64,000 nucleotides of DNA from Odiellus spinosus. Its lineage: Eukaryota > Arthropoda > Arachnida > Opiliones > Phalangiidae. Positions within the stretch are counted from its first letter, which is position 1. The number at the start of each line of letters is the position of its first letter. Of the stretch, positions 1-12,739 are shown piece by piece. The notes beneath the pieces were generated by a model, which was not told the DNA's origin, ran no database searches, and saw only the letters and a list, made by a program, of their open reading frames with translations. The position numbers and the translations under genes were made by a program. The stretch is taken from contig OY987227.1 of assembly GCA_963920705.1 (NCBI GenBank), positions 16,455,434-16,519,433 on the forward strand, written 5' to 3'.

Positions 1-199
1 TTCTTAAACCGGATTGACATTGAAATTTCTCGTGTTTTAATAGTCATGTATGATATGGTTGACCCAAGAGTGAAATGTAGACAGAGTGAGGAAAAGAATC
101 ACGTGATTGGATCTCGTGATGACTGCTAGTTTTAGTTTCACACTTTTTCATACATGAATTTAATGTTAATCCGAATTAAGTATAATAGAACCAGGCTTT

Positions 200-1790
200 T
201 AATGCCTACTGTCGTGTATTTCCGGTAACATTTTAGCTAGTGTGGAGTCACGTAAAATGACGTTTGTTTCACAACTTGGTATATTTTTACTCAGGCCTGC
301 CCTGTCAGAAAAAAAAAAATATAAAAAAATTATGGTAGGGCCAAAAGAGAAACATCTATTCTTTACTCACAGCATTATCACCAAAAAACGTGTTTTTAGA
401 CGTAGGCTTATAAGGTATCTGTAGGTCGTGTAGCACCAAAAAGCGAAATTGTACGTCACAGTTCGTAGTTTAGCGTGTTATGCGGAAAGCTTATTCGTTA
501 ATTGTTTATTGAATATGTTTATTTACGGTTATATGACGATACCGAGGTCATAACTTGATTTTGATGAAATATTTTGCCTAATGACGTTACTTGGTCTACA
601 AATACTCTAGTTTTCTTAACGCCGATATTATTTTACTGAGGGACCTTGACCTTGCTTATCTAAATTTTAATTTATTGAACGTAAAATCGTTTCATTTCTT
701 TTGAAATCTTCGACGAAGTTTGTTCTCTAGAGATTTGACTCGTTGAAATTTTAAATTAAGTTTCATTCGTTTGAATACAATTTATTGGTAAGGAAGTAAT
801 TTTGAATTTGAATCATTTATTTGATGCGTTTATTATTTGTTTGGACATTTTTGGTATATTTTCATTGACCTGAACTCTAATTTTTATTACTGAGTTGTGA
901 CTGAAATATTAGTTTGGAAATCAAAAGGTTTTTTTTTTCTGACTCATTTTTCTCTGTAGTAATTTTTTGTTTTCGTAAAAGAGTTATTAATGCCTACTGT
1001 CGTTTATTTTCGGTGATGTTTTAGCTAGTGTGTAGTCACGTAAAATAACGTTTGTTTCACAACTTGTGTTGTATACTGAAGCCATGTATAGGTTCAATTT
1101 GATATAACATTTTGCCTTTTCACGTTACTTGGTCTACAAATACTCTACAACCGTCAAAATTCTGATATGGTTTTAAAAGAAGAACCTTGACCTTGTGTAT
1201 TTAATCTCATATCGAGATTAAATGTTTTTCGCATCTAATTTTAATTGGTTTATCAATATGTTATTTGTATAGAAATTTTTTTTAAGATTTTATATTTTTT
1301 AGATTAAAATAAATTTATTATTCCAGAAGATTTTGTAGAATCTAGTTCTCAGGATTACCGGTGTTGAAAATTTATTTTGCTAATGTTATCTTGATGTCTG
1401 TGTTTTCTGCCCGCTATTTGGTAGTGGTAAGATTAATATTTTTAATTTTAATTAATTGACTTATTTGGCGTTTATTTGATAATTTGCTTTACTTAAATTG
1501 TTCGTGTAAGGGCTATTTTACATATTACCAAAGATTGCTAATTTCAGTTGTCTTAATTCTGATTTTTTTGTTTTAATACTGAATTATGGACTGGATTATT
1601 TATCTTGAAATCTATGTGGTTATATCTTATTTATTTTCCTTTTTTTCTCTAGTTAGGTTTGGTTTTAAGTAGAGAATTATTTAGGGTTGTGTTGGTATAC
1701 TGAAGAAATGCATATAGGTTCAATGTGATATAATATTTTGCCTATTTCGCTGTTTCTTCTACTCATCCAATACTCTACATTTCTTTTCAT
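200..1790 (+). repeat. Diverged direct repeats
   Basis: A block beginning taatgcctactgtcgt occurs at about 198-280 and again at 988-1065. A second block (gacgttacttggtctacaaa and relatives) occurs at about 563-612, 1099-1148 and, more diverged, 1726-1778. Order and partial spacing are kept, so this looks like an old two- to three-copy tandem duplication. No gene is seen in it. Confidence 0.75.
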
Positions 1791-1800
1791 CTTTTATTTT

Positions 1801-1826
1801 AGGTAGGGTTAGGTTAGGTTAGATTA
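1801..1826 (+). repeat. Short TTAGG run
   Basis: About four imperfect copies of TTAGG/AGGTT. Another short run in CCTAA orientation sits near 5415-5428. Such islands are common in arthropod genomes. Confidence 0.7.
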
Positions 1827-1839
1827 CCTTAACGTCGGG

Positions 1840-2521
1840 GTCGGGGAGGTTATATTTTGGTTTCCCAACTTGTTCTAGCTTCTCCAGCTGTGCCAACCCG
1901 AGTTAATGAGCCCTGATTCTGATTTATTTTAAACAAGTTTTTTATTCGTTGCTTTAAATCTTTCATTTCGTATCACGATGACGTCATCCCCCCTGCTCTT
2001 TGCTGTCTCGCTATAGAATGACTACATAATTTAAACTTTCCTTAGGCCGAATTTATGCGTCTTTTTTTTGTGTCATTTTTATTCATATTAATATCTAAAA
2101 GTTTAACTTCCTAATTTCATAGACTGTGGCTTTCTTATTTCTTTAATCGTTAGTTTTTAATTTCTGACCCTTCACGGTTTTGAATTTTTAATTTCTGTAC
2201 CTTTACGATTTTGGTCAACCATCGATGGGTATAAATGCACTTTTTTAGAAATGCGAAGCAAAGCTACGTTTTTGTATATTTAAATTATAATTTCTCGGTT
2301 TAACATTAAATTTGTGCATCTAAATCTCTTCCTTATTTTCTGATTCGAAATGCAAATTTTTATCTTCTATAGGTCTACAACAGTTGAGACCGAAATATTC
2401 TGGCGATGAAATCATGAAAGAGGAGTAACTGGAATTACCATTTCTTTAGGGGTTCCCATCCCATTTTTCTTTAAATATTTGAATAAAGTCCTATTTGCAG
2501 TTTAGATGCGCAGCCTTTCCC

Positions 2522-2555
<34 letters not shown>

Positions 2556-2970
2556 TCATTTGGATCTTTTTGTTTTCATTTGCATTCTCCCTCTCACTCA
2601 CTTGACACAGCACTTCAACACTGGTAAGCCGTAATTCCCTCCTCTCACTGAAAAAGGGTCACTTGTTCGCCAGAAATTATCTTATAGTCATCATTTTGAC
2701 GTAACAAAACGCGGGAGTTCGTAATTAAAGGGAGAATGCAGCCCTAATATAACTTCCTTATCCTTAAAACAGGTATTTACACGAATTTTGTTGGCCATGG
2801 TGAATAAATAAAAATATTATTAAGATAATTAACGAGACGGCGAAATTCAAAAATTCTCAAAATAGATTCATAATGGATAATAATATATTAAGGCATTAAT
2901 ACACTACCAAAAATGTCTACAAACAAATGTTATGCAAGAAATTAATTTTTTACATACTGAAAAAGAAAGC
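1840..2970. other. Gene-free stretch with poly-T tract
   Basis: No coding exon or structural RNA could be recognised. A T tract of about 30 bases lies near 2525-2555. Confidence 0.5.
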
Positions 2971-2974
2971 TTAA

Positions 2975-3335
2975 CAAGGATCCACATAGCGTTTAATATC
3001 TCATCGTTAAAGAGCCTCCGGTCAACGAGCGAAATCGAGGGACTCTTAAGGCCCATTTACAAAAGAGTGGAAAGCTGAAGCGTAATCTGATGCATGGAGC
3101 AATAATAACAGGAGGCATAGGTTCATACATCGTTTAAAAATGAGATTTTGGAACCTATGCCTCCTCTTGTTATTGTTCCATGCATCGGCTTACGCTTAAG
3201 CTTGTCGCTCTTTTGTAAACGGGCCTTAAAGCTTGGTTTAAAACGTGTTATTGTAGGAATAAAGCGGACGCTTTTATCTGATTGGCCGAAGACTCGTTAA
3301 CATTGAGATATTAAACTCTCCGTGGATTCTTTATT
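2975..3335. repeat. 360-bp fold-back element
   Basis: Long imperfect palindrome. The outer arms (ggatccacatagcgtttaat at about 2979, and its complement ending near 3330) and inner arms (gatgcatggagcaataataa from about 3089, and its complement near 3180) pair almost throughout, with a short centre around 3145. Short relatives of the outer arm occur near 16610 and 29690, so it belongs to a dispersed family. It has no coding capacity. Confidence 0.85.
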
Positions 3336-3499
3336 GTTATAAACCTACTTTTCAAATAAATTAAAACAAAATTTCATAACTTATTCCAGGAAAATAGTTA
3401 ATGGGCAGTAGGGAAGCGTAATGATCGATGCAAACTATAAATTGAACTAAAAAAGTTGCGAGGTTTAGCGCTTAATAGTGAACGACGGGATTACGCTTA

Positions 3500-3668
3500 A
3501 GCCGCGTTCACACTAGAGACTTTGAACAATTTCTAACCGTTTTGGAAAGATCAAATTATAAAATGTGTTTATCTTTGATCGGGAAACCAAATTAATATCC
3601 TGGAATGTCGATTTGTACATTCGAATCGGTTTGAAAACTGTTTCAAAGTGGCAAGTGTGAACGTAGGT
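3500..3668. mobile_element. MITE of the TTCACACTAG family, copy 1
   Basis: Inverted ends: gcgttcacactagagacttt at the left and the complementary ..aagtgtgaacgta at the right, with AT-rich middle. The same ends recur at 17943-18085, 21897-22015 and 43690-43832, which defines a family of about 120-170 bp. Confidence 0.8.
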
Positions 3669-6600
3669 TTAGTGTAACAATGACCTCTTGGGTATATGGC
3701 TTCCCTTATGGACTTCCCCATCTTGTTTATTACTGTATTACTGTTTTATCTAAACAAAATTGGGCTTTTGATTTTCCTTTCGGGTTCTCTTTAAGACTAC
3801 TTTCCGAGTAATTTAAAAATATAATCCCTATTTTCCTTCGAAAAAAATGATGATAGCGTTTCTTTAACTCGAACAATTATAACTTCATCTATACCTTTAG
3901 TATTAAATCACATTTAATTTCCTAGTAGAAATATGGGAACTGGTTAGCGTTTCCATATAATTTCGGTCTTTGTCTGAGCCGTATATTAAGCTTTATCTTT
4001 TCGTTCGCGTAAAGTAGGGCGATTTTAATAATTTGGGCCCAAGAAAAATGACGCCAAATTTAAGATGAAAAGGTCTATATATTATACATAGACCTAATTT
4101 GAAGTGGCGCGCCTGTTTCTGTCAGATTTCGAGCGAGAAAGAGAGTGGATAAAGGGAAAAAAACGATTTTTTGGGAAAAGAAAAGGAAAATTAGAGTTTA
4201 ATAGCCATTTATATTAGGCTACCACCAAATTTATATTCTTAAAATGTCATTCTTTCTCCCCAAAAAAAGATTTTTTAAAAGGTAATTTTTAAGGTTTTGA
4301 CACGTATTAAAGGCTTCGATATTTTAGATTATCGGAAGATGAGATGAAGGAGGGAGCCTTTTTATTCCGCGAACATTTAGTGAAAGAGTTGGTTCCCTTT
4401 TATTCTACATATATCAGAAATACCTTTAGGGAGTAGATTGACAGTTTACTAAGCTTGTCTGATTCTAGTTAACAAGTTATTGAAATAACACTCACTCACT
4501 AAGTGCTGCGAAACGAAGTCAATAAATCAAAATTGGGCCATAATTTAATTTAAAGATAATTAATTTAAAGATAATTAATTAAAGTCAGGCTGTCACCATT
4601 TTTTTTAAAGCAAATGAATAATATTTTTATTTTTGATACTATTAAAATCCCATATTCATGACGCCCTTTCAGAATTAAAATATCCAAAATATGTAAAGAA
4701 ATTTTCATTTTTCTTTTAGAAATGACGTAGAATGATTCTGAAACGTAATTAAGGCTAAGTTTCGAATGAAACGTGACAGAATGCGATATAATTAATAAAC
4801 TATAATATTTAGAAGTATGTACATATATTTTGAATCGTTTTTTAACGATCTCTCCGCAAATTTTACTCAAATTCCATTTGAAACTCAAGAAACATTTCGT
4901 GGCAGATTCATTTTATCAGAGTATTGAAGAAAAAAAACAAAAAATACTCCGAAACTAAATCAATAACTCCTAAATTGGGCCATAAATAACAGAGTTTTCA
5001 AAAATAACTAATAAATTAAACTCTCAAATCTTATTTCTAGAACCTTAATAATAAATATTGCGATGAATTTATCTATGCTAACTTGAATATGTAACTGTAT
5101 CATTCGATTTTCTGACGATTGGGTCCCATTGGAACGAATCAAATTCCACTGAAAACTGCAATTTTGGATATTTTCATAGAATAAATTATTAGACTTGAAA
5201 ATTACATAATTTTGTTGCATTACAAAAAATTTCGACCATGTTTATTTTGTGGTGCTGTTAATTTTTAACTTCTATCTCAGAGTAACGTTATAAATATTTT
5301 ATTACAATCATTTTCTACTTTCGTTTTGCGGTGTAGTATTTAAGCGTCTCGATTAATAGGAAGGGAAGGGTTTGACTTGCAATGGAAAAAATCGTTAACA
5401 ATTATGGTTTTCTAACCTAACCTACGTTAGGTTCGGGTAATTGGCTTAGGGAGGGTTTTCAAATACTCTTGATATAAGTAATCGATTCCTAAAACTCTAC
5501 AAATAAACTTCTCAGTGGTTAAAGAAGCATTTTGATAGCAAATATTTGCGTTCGTTCGTTAGATTTAAGGCAAATTATGAACAAAATTTGTTGGTTGAAA
5601 AAGTCTCTATATAGGAAAACCGAAAACTACCAAATTACACGAAGGAAAATAAAATAAAATTAATCCCGGTAATCTCGCTTGGATTCTTTTTTCTTTTTTT
5701 TCTTTCGTGGATGTTAAGCTGCTTTGTATCTCAACGGGGAGTGTAACGAGCGATGTTAATTGATAGGTATATGAGAGAGTGGCCACTAATCCTCTTGTTT
5801 AAATTTTAATTGTAGAGGAGCGAGTAGCTATTTTTATCTTCCCGTTACAATTAACTGTAGTCGCACGAAGAAAAAGAAAATGGTTTTATAATAAATCTTC
5901 GTAAATCTCAACACAATTTTGTTATTCTAAGGAAAACCGAAACTGATTAACGCGCAATTATTACTAGACATTTAACGAGGAAAATATATATAACAGCGAA
6001 TAAGAAATTTACCGAAATTCGTGTGAAAAAATAAAAGTAAAATAATTAAAAATTTTAATCCGAAAAATAAATAACACAAAAGCTTTTAGATTTAATTTGT
6101 ATTTAATTTAATATTTTCCACGAAAATAAATTTTCAAATTTTCTGCTCCTAGGATAAGGCCATTTTCGAATAAAAGGGTATACCAATATTCCTCTCGAAT
6201 GAGCAACTGTCTATTTTTTAACCACTTAGTTATAATATCTTGTTAAAATTCCATATATGATATTCAATTACTAAAGGTTATAAGAAATAATAGCACTACT
6301 AACATTATAATTTCTATTGTAAATATTTTGGCAAAGAACTAATTGTTTATATCAAAACTAGACTATCAATAGAGAGAGATTTGGTCTACATGTCGATGAT
6401 TCTCAGATCATCAAATAAGGATTGGTGGTATGAGGTCGTGGTTAGAATTTTACCGTGATTAACAGACTTCTTTTACGTATAAAAATGTACGGGGATTTTT
6501 ATATACGTATTCCTCCGCCGTATAGTTTTACATGCTATTGACATAAACTGAATTATCTTTATTTTTGCATGCAGGTAGAGGACATTATTTAAAAATTTCA

Positions 6601-7610
6601 GTGTGAATTTTTTAAATAACATAAACGGGTTTATTTTTTTAAAAGTTGTTATATATTATATATTAAGATGTACTCTATATATCGTATAACATTTATCCCT
6701 TAAAAATCAAAGTTTTATGTCTCGGTTGGGTCGTTCTCGCGTCTTAAGCCCAAAAATAAAATTTAAGCCTAATTTAAAACCTCTGATAAATTTGCATTTT
6801 TAAATTTTTCGCTTCTAAATCCTTAATAATAAGCCGACGAGATTTTCCCGGAAGAATTTTTCGAGCTATTCGAGCGTTATCCCAAAGACGGATTAAGGAA
6901 CAAAGGCCCAACGAAAAGATTGCGAGGCTAAAGGGTTAGGATGCTTGAGTTGGGGGTTGAGTCCCTTTAAAGGATATTTCGACGAGATAATAATGTAGAA
7001 TGGGAAACCTCAACATGTTGGCTGCCTAACCACGGACCGTTATATGGCTGGATGGCACCTCTAGGACAAGGTTTATCCAGCACCACCCCTCAAATCTTTG
7101 AAGCAAAAATAGCCCTATTTCTACGGGATTACTGTCGCTAGCGCAAATAATCGCCTCATTTTCGCCTGACCGATCATTTCTATTGGATTGGGTATACGTA
7201 TAATATTACCGAAGCTTAGATCGCACCACCCTCTGCTTGTCTTGACTATTCTTGGACAGCAGCACGGCGCGGCTTTGACCGATGTCCAGTCACCCGAAAA
7301 ATATATATTTCTGACCAACCTCCTTTTCTATCATTACTTAGTAATCCGACAGATTCCCCTAGATCGTCACCTCCAAGAAATTACCACGTATCTATATGGC
7401 TACAATTTTACCATGGAGACTGGTTCAATCAATCGTCGAAGTCGTGGTAAAATTTTAATAGAACGAAGAAAGCTACACTGGCAATCGTGATACAAAAGTT
7501 CGTCAAAGCATAATATAGTAAGGCTTCCCTTTGTCTCGGAAATTTAAAATGAGTGTCTTTCAGTTTTAATGATCTACATCCGGTCTGGATTATTTCCTTA
7601 ACTGTGACGG
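3669..7610. other. Gene-free AT-rich stretch
   Basis: No exon could be recognised. A roughly 60-bp diverged direct repeat including aaattgggccataa occurs near 4530 and 4972. The reading frames at 4565-5220 and 7121-7490 lack any family signature or splice context and are treated as chance. Confidence 0.5.
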
Positions 7611-7818
7611 CTATAAGCCTTTTCGATAAGAAAAGGGGGTTGGCACCAGTCGTCATCCTTTATTATAAGGCTCAGTAAGGGCATCCCCCCTTACTGAGCC
7701 TTATATAGTAAAGAATGACCAACACTATCACTGCGCACTCGCTTATGCGCAGTGATAGCGTTGGGTTTAGCCTCCATACTGAGACTGATACTGAAGGATG
7801 ACGAAAAGGCTAAATGCT
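7611..7818. repeat. Nested hairpins
   Basis: Two adjacent strong hairpins: ataaggctcagtaagg/ccttactgagccttat (about 7665-7704) and cactatcactgcgca/tgcgcagtgatagcg (about 7722-7759). They sit inside an outer imperfect inverted repeat (agccttttcg..gtcatcctt at about 7617-7660 and its complement at about 7792-7812). This is typical of fold-back DNA elements. Confidence 0.8.
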
Positions 7819-8640
7819 TAAAGGCTGACATATGAGTGAACCATAGGAAGGAATAGAGCGACGAAAAAAGTATTTTAAAACTAAAAACTAGGTTCTAATA
7901 CGAATATAAATCTCAGAGGCACCCTCCAATGGTCAACCTTCTATCCTCTCGCTATATTCTCTATAATCAAAGTAACGTCAATACCTAAGAATAATCCGTA
8001 ATCAAACAAAATGAAATAAGTCTGATATCAAAATTTATTGGCTATTGGATATAAATTGAAATGCCCAATATTCTACCGCGAAATCTTAAAGTTGTTTTGC
8101 ATAGAGCCCCGCAGTCATTGAACGCTTTTTTTCTCGAAAAAAAACTATAATTTATTACACAATGTCTCGGATCAACGAGAACACGCTTTCAATTTCGAGA
8201 AGCAAATGGATAGAGTTATCTAGCTTTGTAAAAGCTGAAATCTCTGATAGAAAAGTATAGTTCGAATTGCAATCTAATTTTTTCTGAATAATCCAAATGG
8301 AAAAAAGTTTTATAATGTCCCGTCGTTTTACGTTAGAGTATAGCATACGTGGTTTTAGCCTTCGGCCGAAGTTATATATGATATGACCTTTTCCCGAACA
8401 CTGACTCGCTAATAAAATGATTTCCAAAAATATTTGTTTTCCGCCCAATTGGAAGATATATATATATATATTTCTTTCTGGATTACGGTAAGACTGGTAA
8501 GCCAGACATAACTCTCTATGGACAAACGATATGGAAGGTATATAAAAGGTCGCGCAACTACCAATGTTATATTTACAAGAAGAGGTGACTAATAATGTAT
8601 CGAATAAAAACCTGGGAAATATAGTTCTAGTTAAAAAAAG
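7819..8640. other. Gene-free stretch
   Basis: Contains a 164-codon minus-strand open frame (8155-8649) with no recognisable domain, no codon pattern resembling the real genes here, and an AT dinucleotide tract inside it. No gene is called. Confidence 0.45.
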
Positions 8641-8785
8641 GTAAAACAAAAGGTTAAAAAGACTTAAAAAAAAAAAGACTGGTAAAAATAGGACTGAAAA
8701 AAAAAAAAAAAAAAAACACTCGAAAAAAAGACTGAAAAAAAAAAGACTGGTAAAAAAAAGAATGGTAAAAAAAGACTAGTTTACT
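8640..8785 (+). repeat. A-rich GACTGGTAAAAA tract
   Basis: Purine-only stretches of A interrupted by degenerate gactggtaaaaa units, next to the start of the large inverted-repeat complex. Looks like slippage-driven simple sequence. Confidence 0.8.
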
Positions 8786-9649
8786 AAGTTTATATTAATT
8801 AAGTTAAAATTAATGTGTCCTTGGCACGTAACAAAATATTTAATTTCTCTGACTATTTGGGCTCATTTTCAAATTCCCTGACTTTTCCAGGTTTTCCAGG
8901 TCGAGTACGAAGCCTGTAAAAATTGAGCCTAAAACTGGATTTGCGCCGGCCCTGCTTTCCTAATCATAACATAAATAGCCTAGTAAAGCAAATTAACAGT
9001 GACTCCGTCAGAATGTCGGCTTAGAATATAGCCCTTTCTCAAGAATATATTATAAATAAAAACTGATCTTAATTAACTAATTCGAATTGATTTAACTTTT
9101 AGGCGAATCCTTAAATCCCTCGAAATTACGAAACGCGGTAATCATTGATAGAGAAAAACCGACATTGGAATTGTAGACTAACACGAACGATGGAAAAATC
9201 CGCGGCTACTAATTTCCCGTTTCGCGATTAATTTTAACGGTTATAATCGTAATAAACATTAAAAAAACAATCGTTGGGCCCTAAAATCGCGAAATTAAAA
9301 TCTTTTTTGAACGAGAAGAACGGGTTTCAGAAGTTACCCTTTGAAAACTGTCAAATACGGCTTAGCTTTTGGCGCGCACCGCCACCGTCGTTGATAGATG
9401 GCGCAAGGGGTTCCATAAACATTAGAAAAATCACCAAATATTTTTCGCGAGATCTTTTCTTGGGACCCGATTCTCTAAGGCTCGAGATCTAAATGTCGAT
9501 CGACATATCAGTCGAAGTCGAACTGAGATGTCGAAAACGAACAAAACTGAATTCTGTAAGATATTTGTCGCAAAAATTTCTCGAACTTCGACTGCGTAAT
9601 CGAAGTCGATCTCACCTGGGTTTGGGCTGTCGATATCCTTTTCGACGGT

Positions 9650-9950
9650 ATGTACCCATTTCGCCCAAAATATTTCGCCCAAAATGATCTATTCCCATTT
9701 CGCCCAAGGCATTTTTTGCCCAAAATTATCTATTCCCATTTCGCCCAATCCTACTTTGCCCAATCGCTTTATCATTTGGCCCTAAATTATCTCTTCCCAT
9801 TTTGCCCAAAGTAAAAATTCCTTTTCTCAATTCGCCCAATCCCAATTTGCCCAATCGTTTTATCAGTTAGCCTAGAATTATCTATTCCCATTTCGCCCAA
9901 CCCAAAAATTTCTCTTCCCTTTTCGCCTAAAACGATTAAAGCTTAAATCT
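9650..9950 (-). repeat. Minisatellite arm, (TTGGGCGAAATGGGAA)-like, minus orientation
   Basis: Repeated cccatttcgcccaa units with variable AT-rich spacers. It is the left, inverted partner of the array at 10062-10350. The two face each other across the TTAGG run. Confidence 0.85.
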
Positions 9951-9997
9951 TTTAAAATTTAAAGTCTTAGTAGGCCAAAAAAGTGACTTTTATTTAA

Positions 9998-10055
9998 TTT
10001 AGGTTAGGTTAGGTTAGGTTGGGTTAGGTTAGGTTAGGTTAGGTTAGGTTGGGGG
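9998..10055 (+). repeat. Interstitial TTAGG array
   Basis: About eleven TTAGG units with one TTGGG variant. TTAGG is the telomere repeat of most arthropods. The array is too short and too far inside the sequence to be a chromosome end, and it sits at the centre of an inverted minisatellite pair. Confidence 0.9.
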
Positions 10056-10061
10056 AAAAAA

Positions 10062-10350
10062 GTGGAAAAATGTGACTTGGGCAAAATGAGATTGATCCAA
10101 ATCACAATTGGGCGAAACGAGATTGGGCGAGAAGACATTAGGCCAAATGGGAATTGGGCCAAATGGGAATTGGGCCAACGGGAATTGGGCGAAAAGAAAT
10201 TGGGCGAAAAGAAATTGGGCCAAATGGGATTTGGGCGAAAAGAAATTGGGCGAAATGGGAATTGGGCGAAATGAAATTGTGCGAAAAGAAACTGGGCGAA
10301 ATGGGAATTGGGCGAAATGAAATTGGGCGAAAATAAATTGGGCATCAAAA
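10062..10350 (+). repeat. Minisatellite arm, (TTGGGCGAAATGGGAA)-like, plus orientation
   Basis: About 15 units of roughly 16-18 bp (aattgggcgaaatggg and variants such as aattgggcgaaaagaa). The length is open in several frames on both strands, which gives repetitive pseudo-peptides but no real protein. Confidence 0.9.
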
Positions 10351-11257
10351 GAAATCCATACGGGGCGTCACTCAACAGCAGGTCACTGTAGCTTATGAGT
10401 GAAAACTAAAATGGCCGTAAATAATTTTGCTCGTCTAGCCGTATTAAATGCCGCCTTGGAGATGGAGATTGATAATCTTTTTTTTTTTTTTTTGGCCATT
10501 TCCTTCACAGTATAATTTATCAGCTAGAGAATTTCATAGTTTATCATATTCATTTAATGTAAACCCTGCCGAAAGCTTTCTTGTTTTAAACCTTTCGTTA
10601 TTTTCTAATACATCTATCATCGTTTCTTGTTGTGATTGCGTTACTCGATTGCGTCTAACTTCAGCCATGTCTAAATTTAAAATAATCTATGGAACCCATG
10701 GCAACCGAAAAAATACCAAATGCTCTTGTTGTGTAGTCTGCTTAGATCTACTAATATCCTATTGGTGAAATTATTTTTGCGCATGCTTGTTAAAACCGGA
10801 AGTGTGTCAATCGTTCTCGAAGTCGCATTTCGATAACTCTCTTATCGATCTCGAACAGAGAGAGTTACAGAATTCATCTTTACAATCGACATCGATAAGA
10901 AAGGTTTCGATATCGACATCGACACGAGATCGAGAAAAGTTAGAGAATCGGGTCCCAGATCTTTCGCAAGTCTTTCGCGAGTCTTGGCGAGTATAAAGTT
11001 TGGATTTTTATGAAAATGAGCCACTGAAATTGATAGATGGCGCCTGAGGCTACATAAGAGAGATAAAAATCAACAAATTTCTTTCGCGAGAATAAAGTTT
11101 GGATTTTTATGAAAAAGCTATTTCTTTTACAGCGAGTTCAAATATATTGAAAATGAAAATGAATTCAAATAAATTGGTAATTTTAACGGAATTTAAAGTC
11201 GAGATTATAATTTATTTTGAAAGTTATTATTTTTAATAGTTGTAAAATATAAATGTA

Positions 11258-11325
11258 AGATAATTTATAGTGTTAATAAGATAATTTATAGTGTTAATAA
11301 GATAATTTATAGTGTAAATAAAATA
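11258..11325 (+). repeat. 21-bp tandem repeat, about three copies
   Basis: Copies of aagataatttatagtgttaa follow one another within the inverted-repeat complex. Confidence 0.85.
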
Positions 11326-12739
11326 ATTAATAAATACTGTAAACTCCCTATTCTTATTGCAGTTTGAGACATTATTATTAATTAAAACAGGGTTCGTACA
11401 AAAGTTTGGAAGTTAATTTCCCTGACTTTTCCAGGTTTTCCAGGTCGAGTACGAAGCCTGTAAAAATTAAGCCTAAAATTGAATTTGCGCCGGCCCTGCT
11501 TTCCTAATGATAACATAAATAGCCTACTAAAGCAAATTAACAGTAACTCCGTCAGAAATTCAGAATGTCATCTTAGAATATAGTCCTTCATCAAGAATAC
11601 ATTATAAATAAAAACTGATCTTAATTAAATGATTCGAATTGATTTACCTTTTACGCGAATCCTTAAATCCCTAGAAATTACGAATCGCGGTAATCATCGA
11701 TAGAGAAAAACCGAGGATATAGGGGATGTGTACAAGGCTAATCCCGAAATATCTTTAAAAGAGATTTTTTTTGGGGGCTTATAAGAGCAATATACTGCTG
11801 GCACACCCAAAATAATGAGAAAACTACTCCATGATAGTAGATAACCCAGAAAATATTTTCTAATTGTAAAACAAACTCTATTATTATTGTTTCACGATCA
11901 GAGCTTAGTGGGAAAAGTCAGGGAATTTGAAAATGAGCCCAAATAGTCGGAGGAATTAAATAGTTTGTTACGTGCCAAGGAATATGGTTGGCTGACAAAT
12001 TAATTTTAACTTAATTATTATAAACTAAGTAAACTATTGACCCTCAATGATAAAATATATCATATTAAAAGTGGGAATTGCCAAGAGATCGCCAGAAAGA
12101 TTAAATTCATGAAAAAATGATTAATTATTAATTAGGGAAATTATTTAGAAATGTTTAGGGAAATCCTGGAAAAGTCAGGGAAATTAACTTCCAAACTTTT
12201 GTACGAACCCTGTTTTAAAATTACCAATTTATTTAAATTAATTTTCATTTTCAATATTTGAACTCGCTGTAAAAGAAATAGCTTTTTCATAAAAATCCAA
12301 ACTTTATTCTCGCGAAAGAAATTTGGTGATTTTTATCTCTCTTATGGAACCTCAGGCGCCATCTATCAATTTCAGTGGCTCATTTTCATAAAAATCCAAA
12401 CTTTATACTCGCGAAAGATCAAAAGATCTCGCGAAAAATATTTGGTGATTTTTATAATGTTTATGGAACTCCTTGCGCCATCTATCAACGACGGTGGCGG
12501 CGCGCGCCAAAAGCTAAGCCGTATTTGACAGTTTTCAAAGGGTAACTTCTGAAACCCGTTCTTCTCGTTCAAAAAAGATTTTAATTTCGTGATTTTAGTG
12601 CCCAAAGAGTGTTTTTTTTAATGTTTATTACGATTATAATCGTTAAAATTAATCGCGAAACGGGAAATTAGTAGCCGCGGATTTTTCCATCGTTCGTGTT
12701 AGTCTAAAATTCCAATGTCGGTTTTTCTCTAGCCTATAT

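Larger units (their letters stand above)
8765..12735. repeat. 4-kb inverted-repeat complex
   Basis: 8765-9465 recurs in pieces. 8870-9155 has a direct copy at about 11418-11715. 8765-8880 has an inverted copy at about 11918-12045. 9150-9465 has an inverted copy at about 12440-12735. A further pair, about 10965-11435 and 12165-12430, is inverted (arms include aagtttggatttttatgaaa). 9463-9480 also pairs with about 10945-10965, outside the minisatellite arms. The reading frames at 9274-9492 and 12372-12605 are the same repeat seen on opposite strands, not genes. The structure suggests an element inserted into a related one. Confidence 0.85.

Noticed and set aside
8155..8649. 164-codon minus-strand open frame
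   Set aside because: It is AT-rich, includes an AT dinucleotide tract, has no domain or signal and no splice support.
10034..10375. Asn/Gly/Lys-rich and Pro/Phe-rich repetitive open frames
   Set aside because: They come from a 16-18 bp minisatellite that stays open in several frames on both strands.
9274..12605. Similar short proteins at 9274-9492 (+) and 12372-12605 (-)
   Set aside because: They are the same DNA repeat in opposite orientation. The shared residues reflect repeat similarity only.
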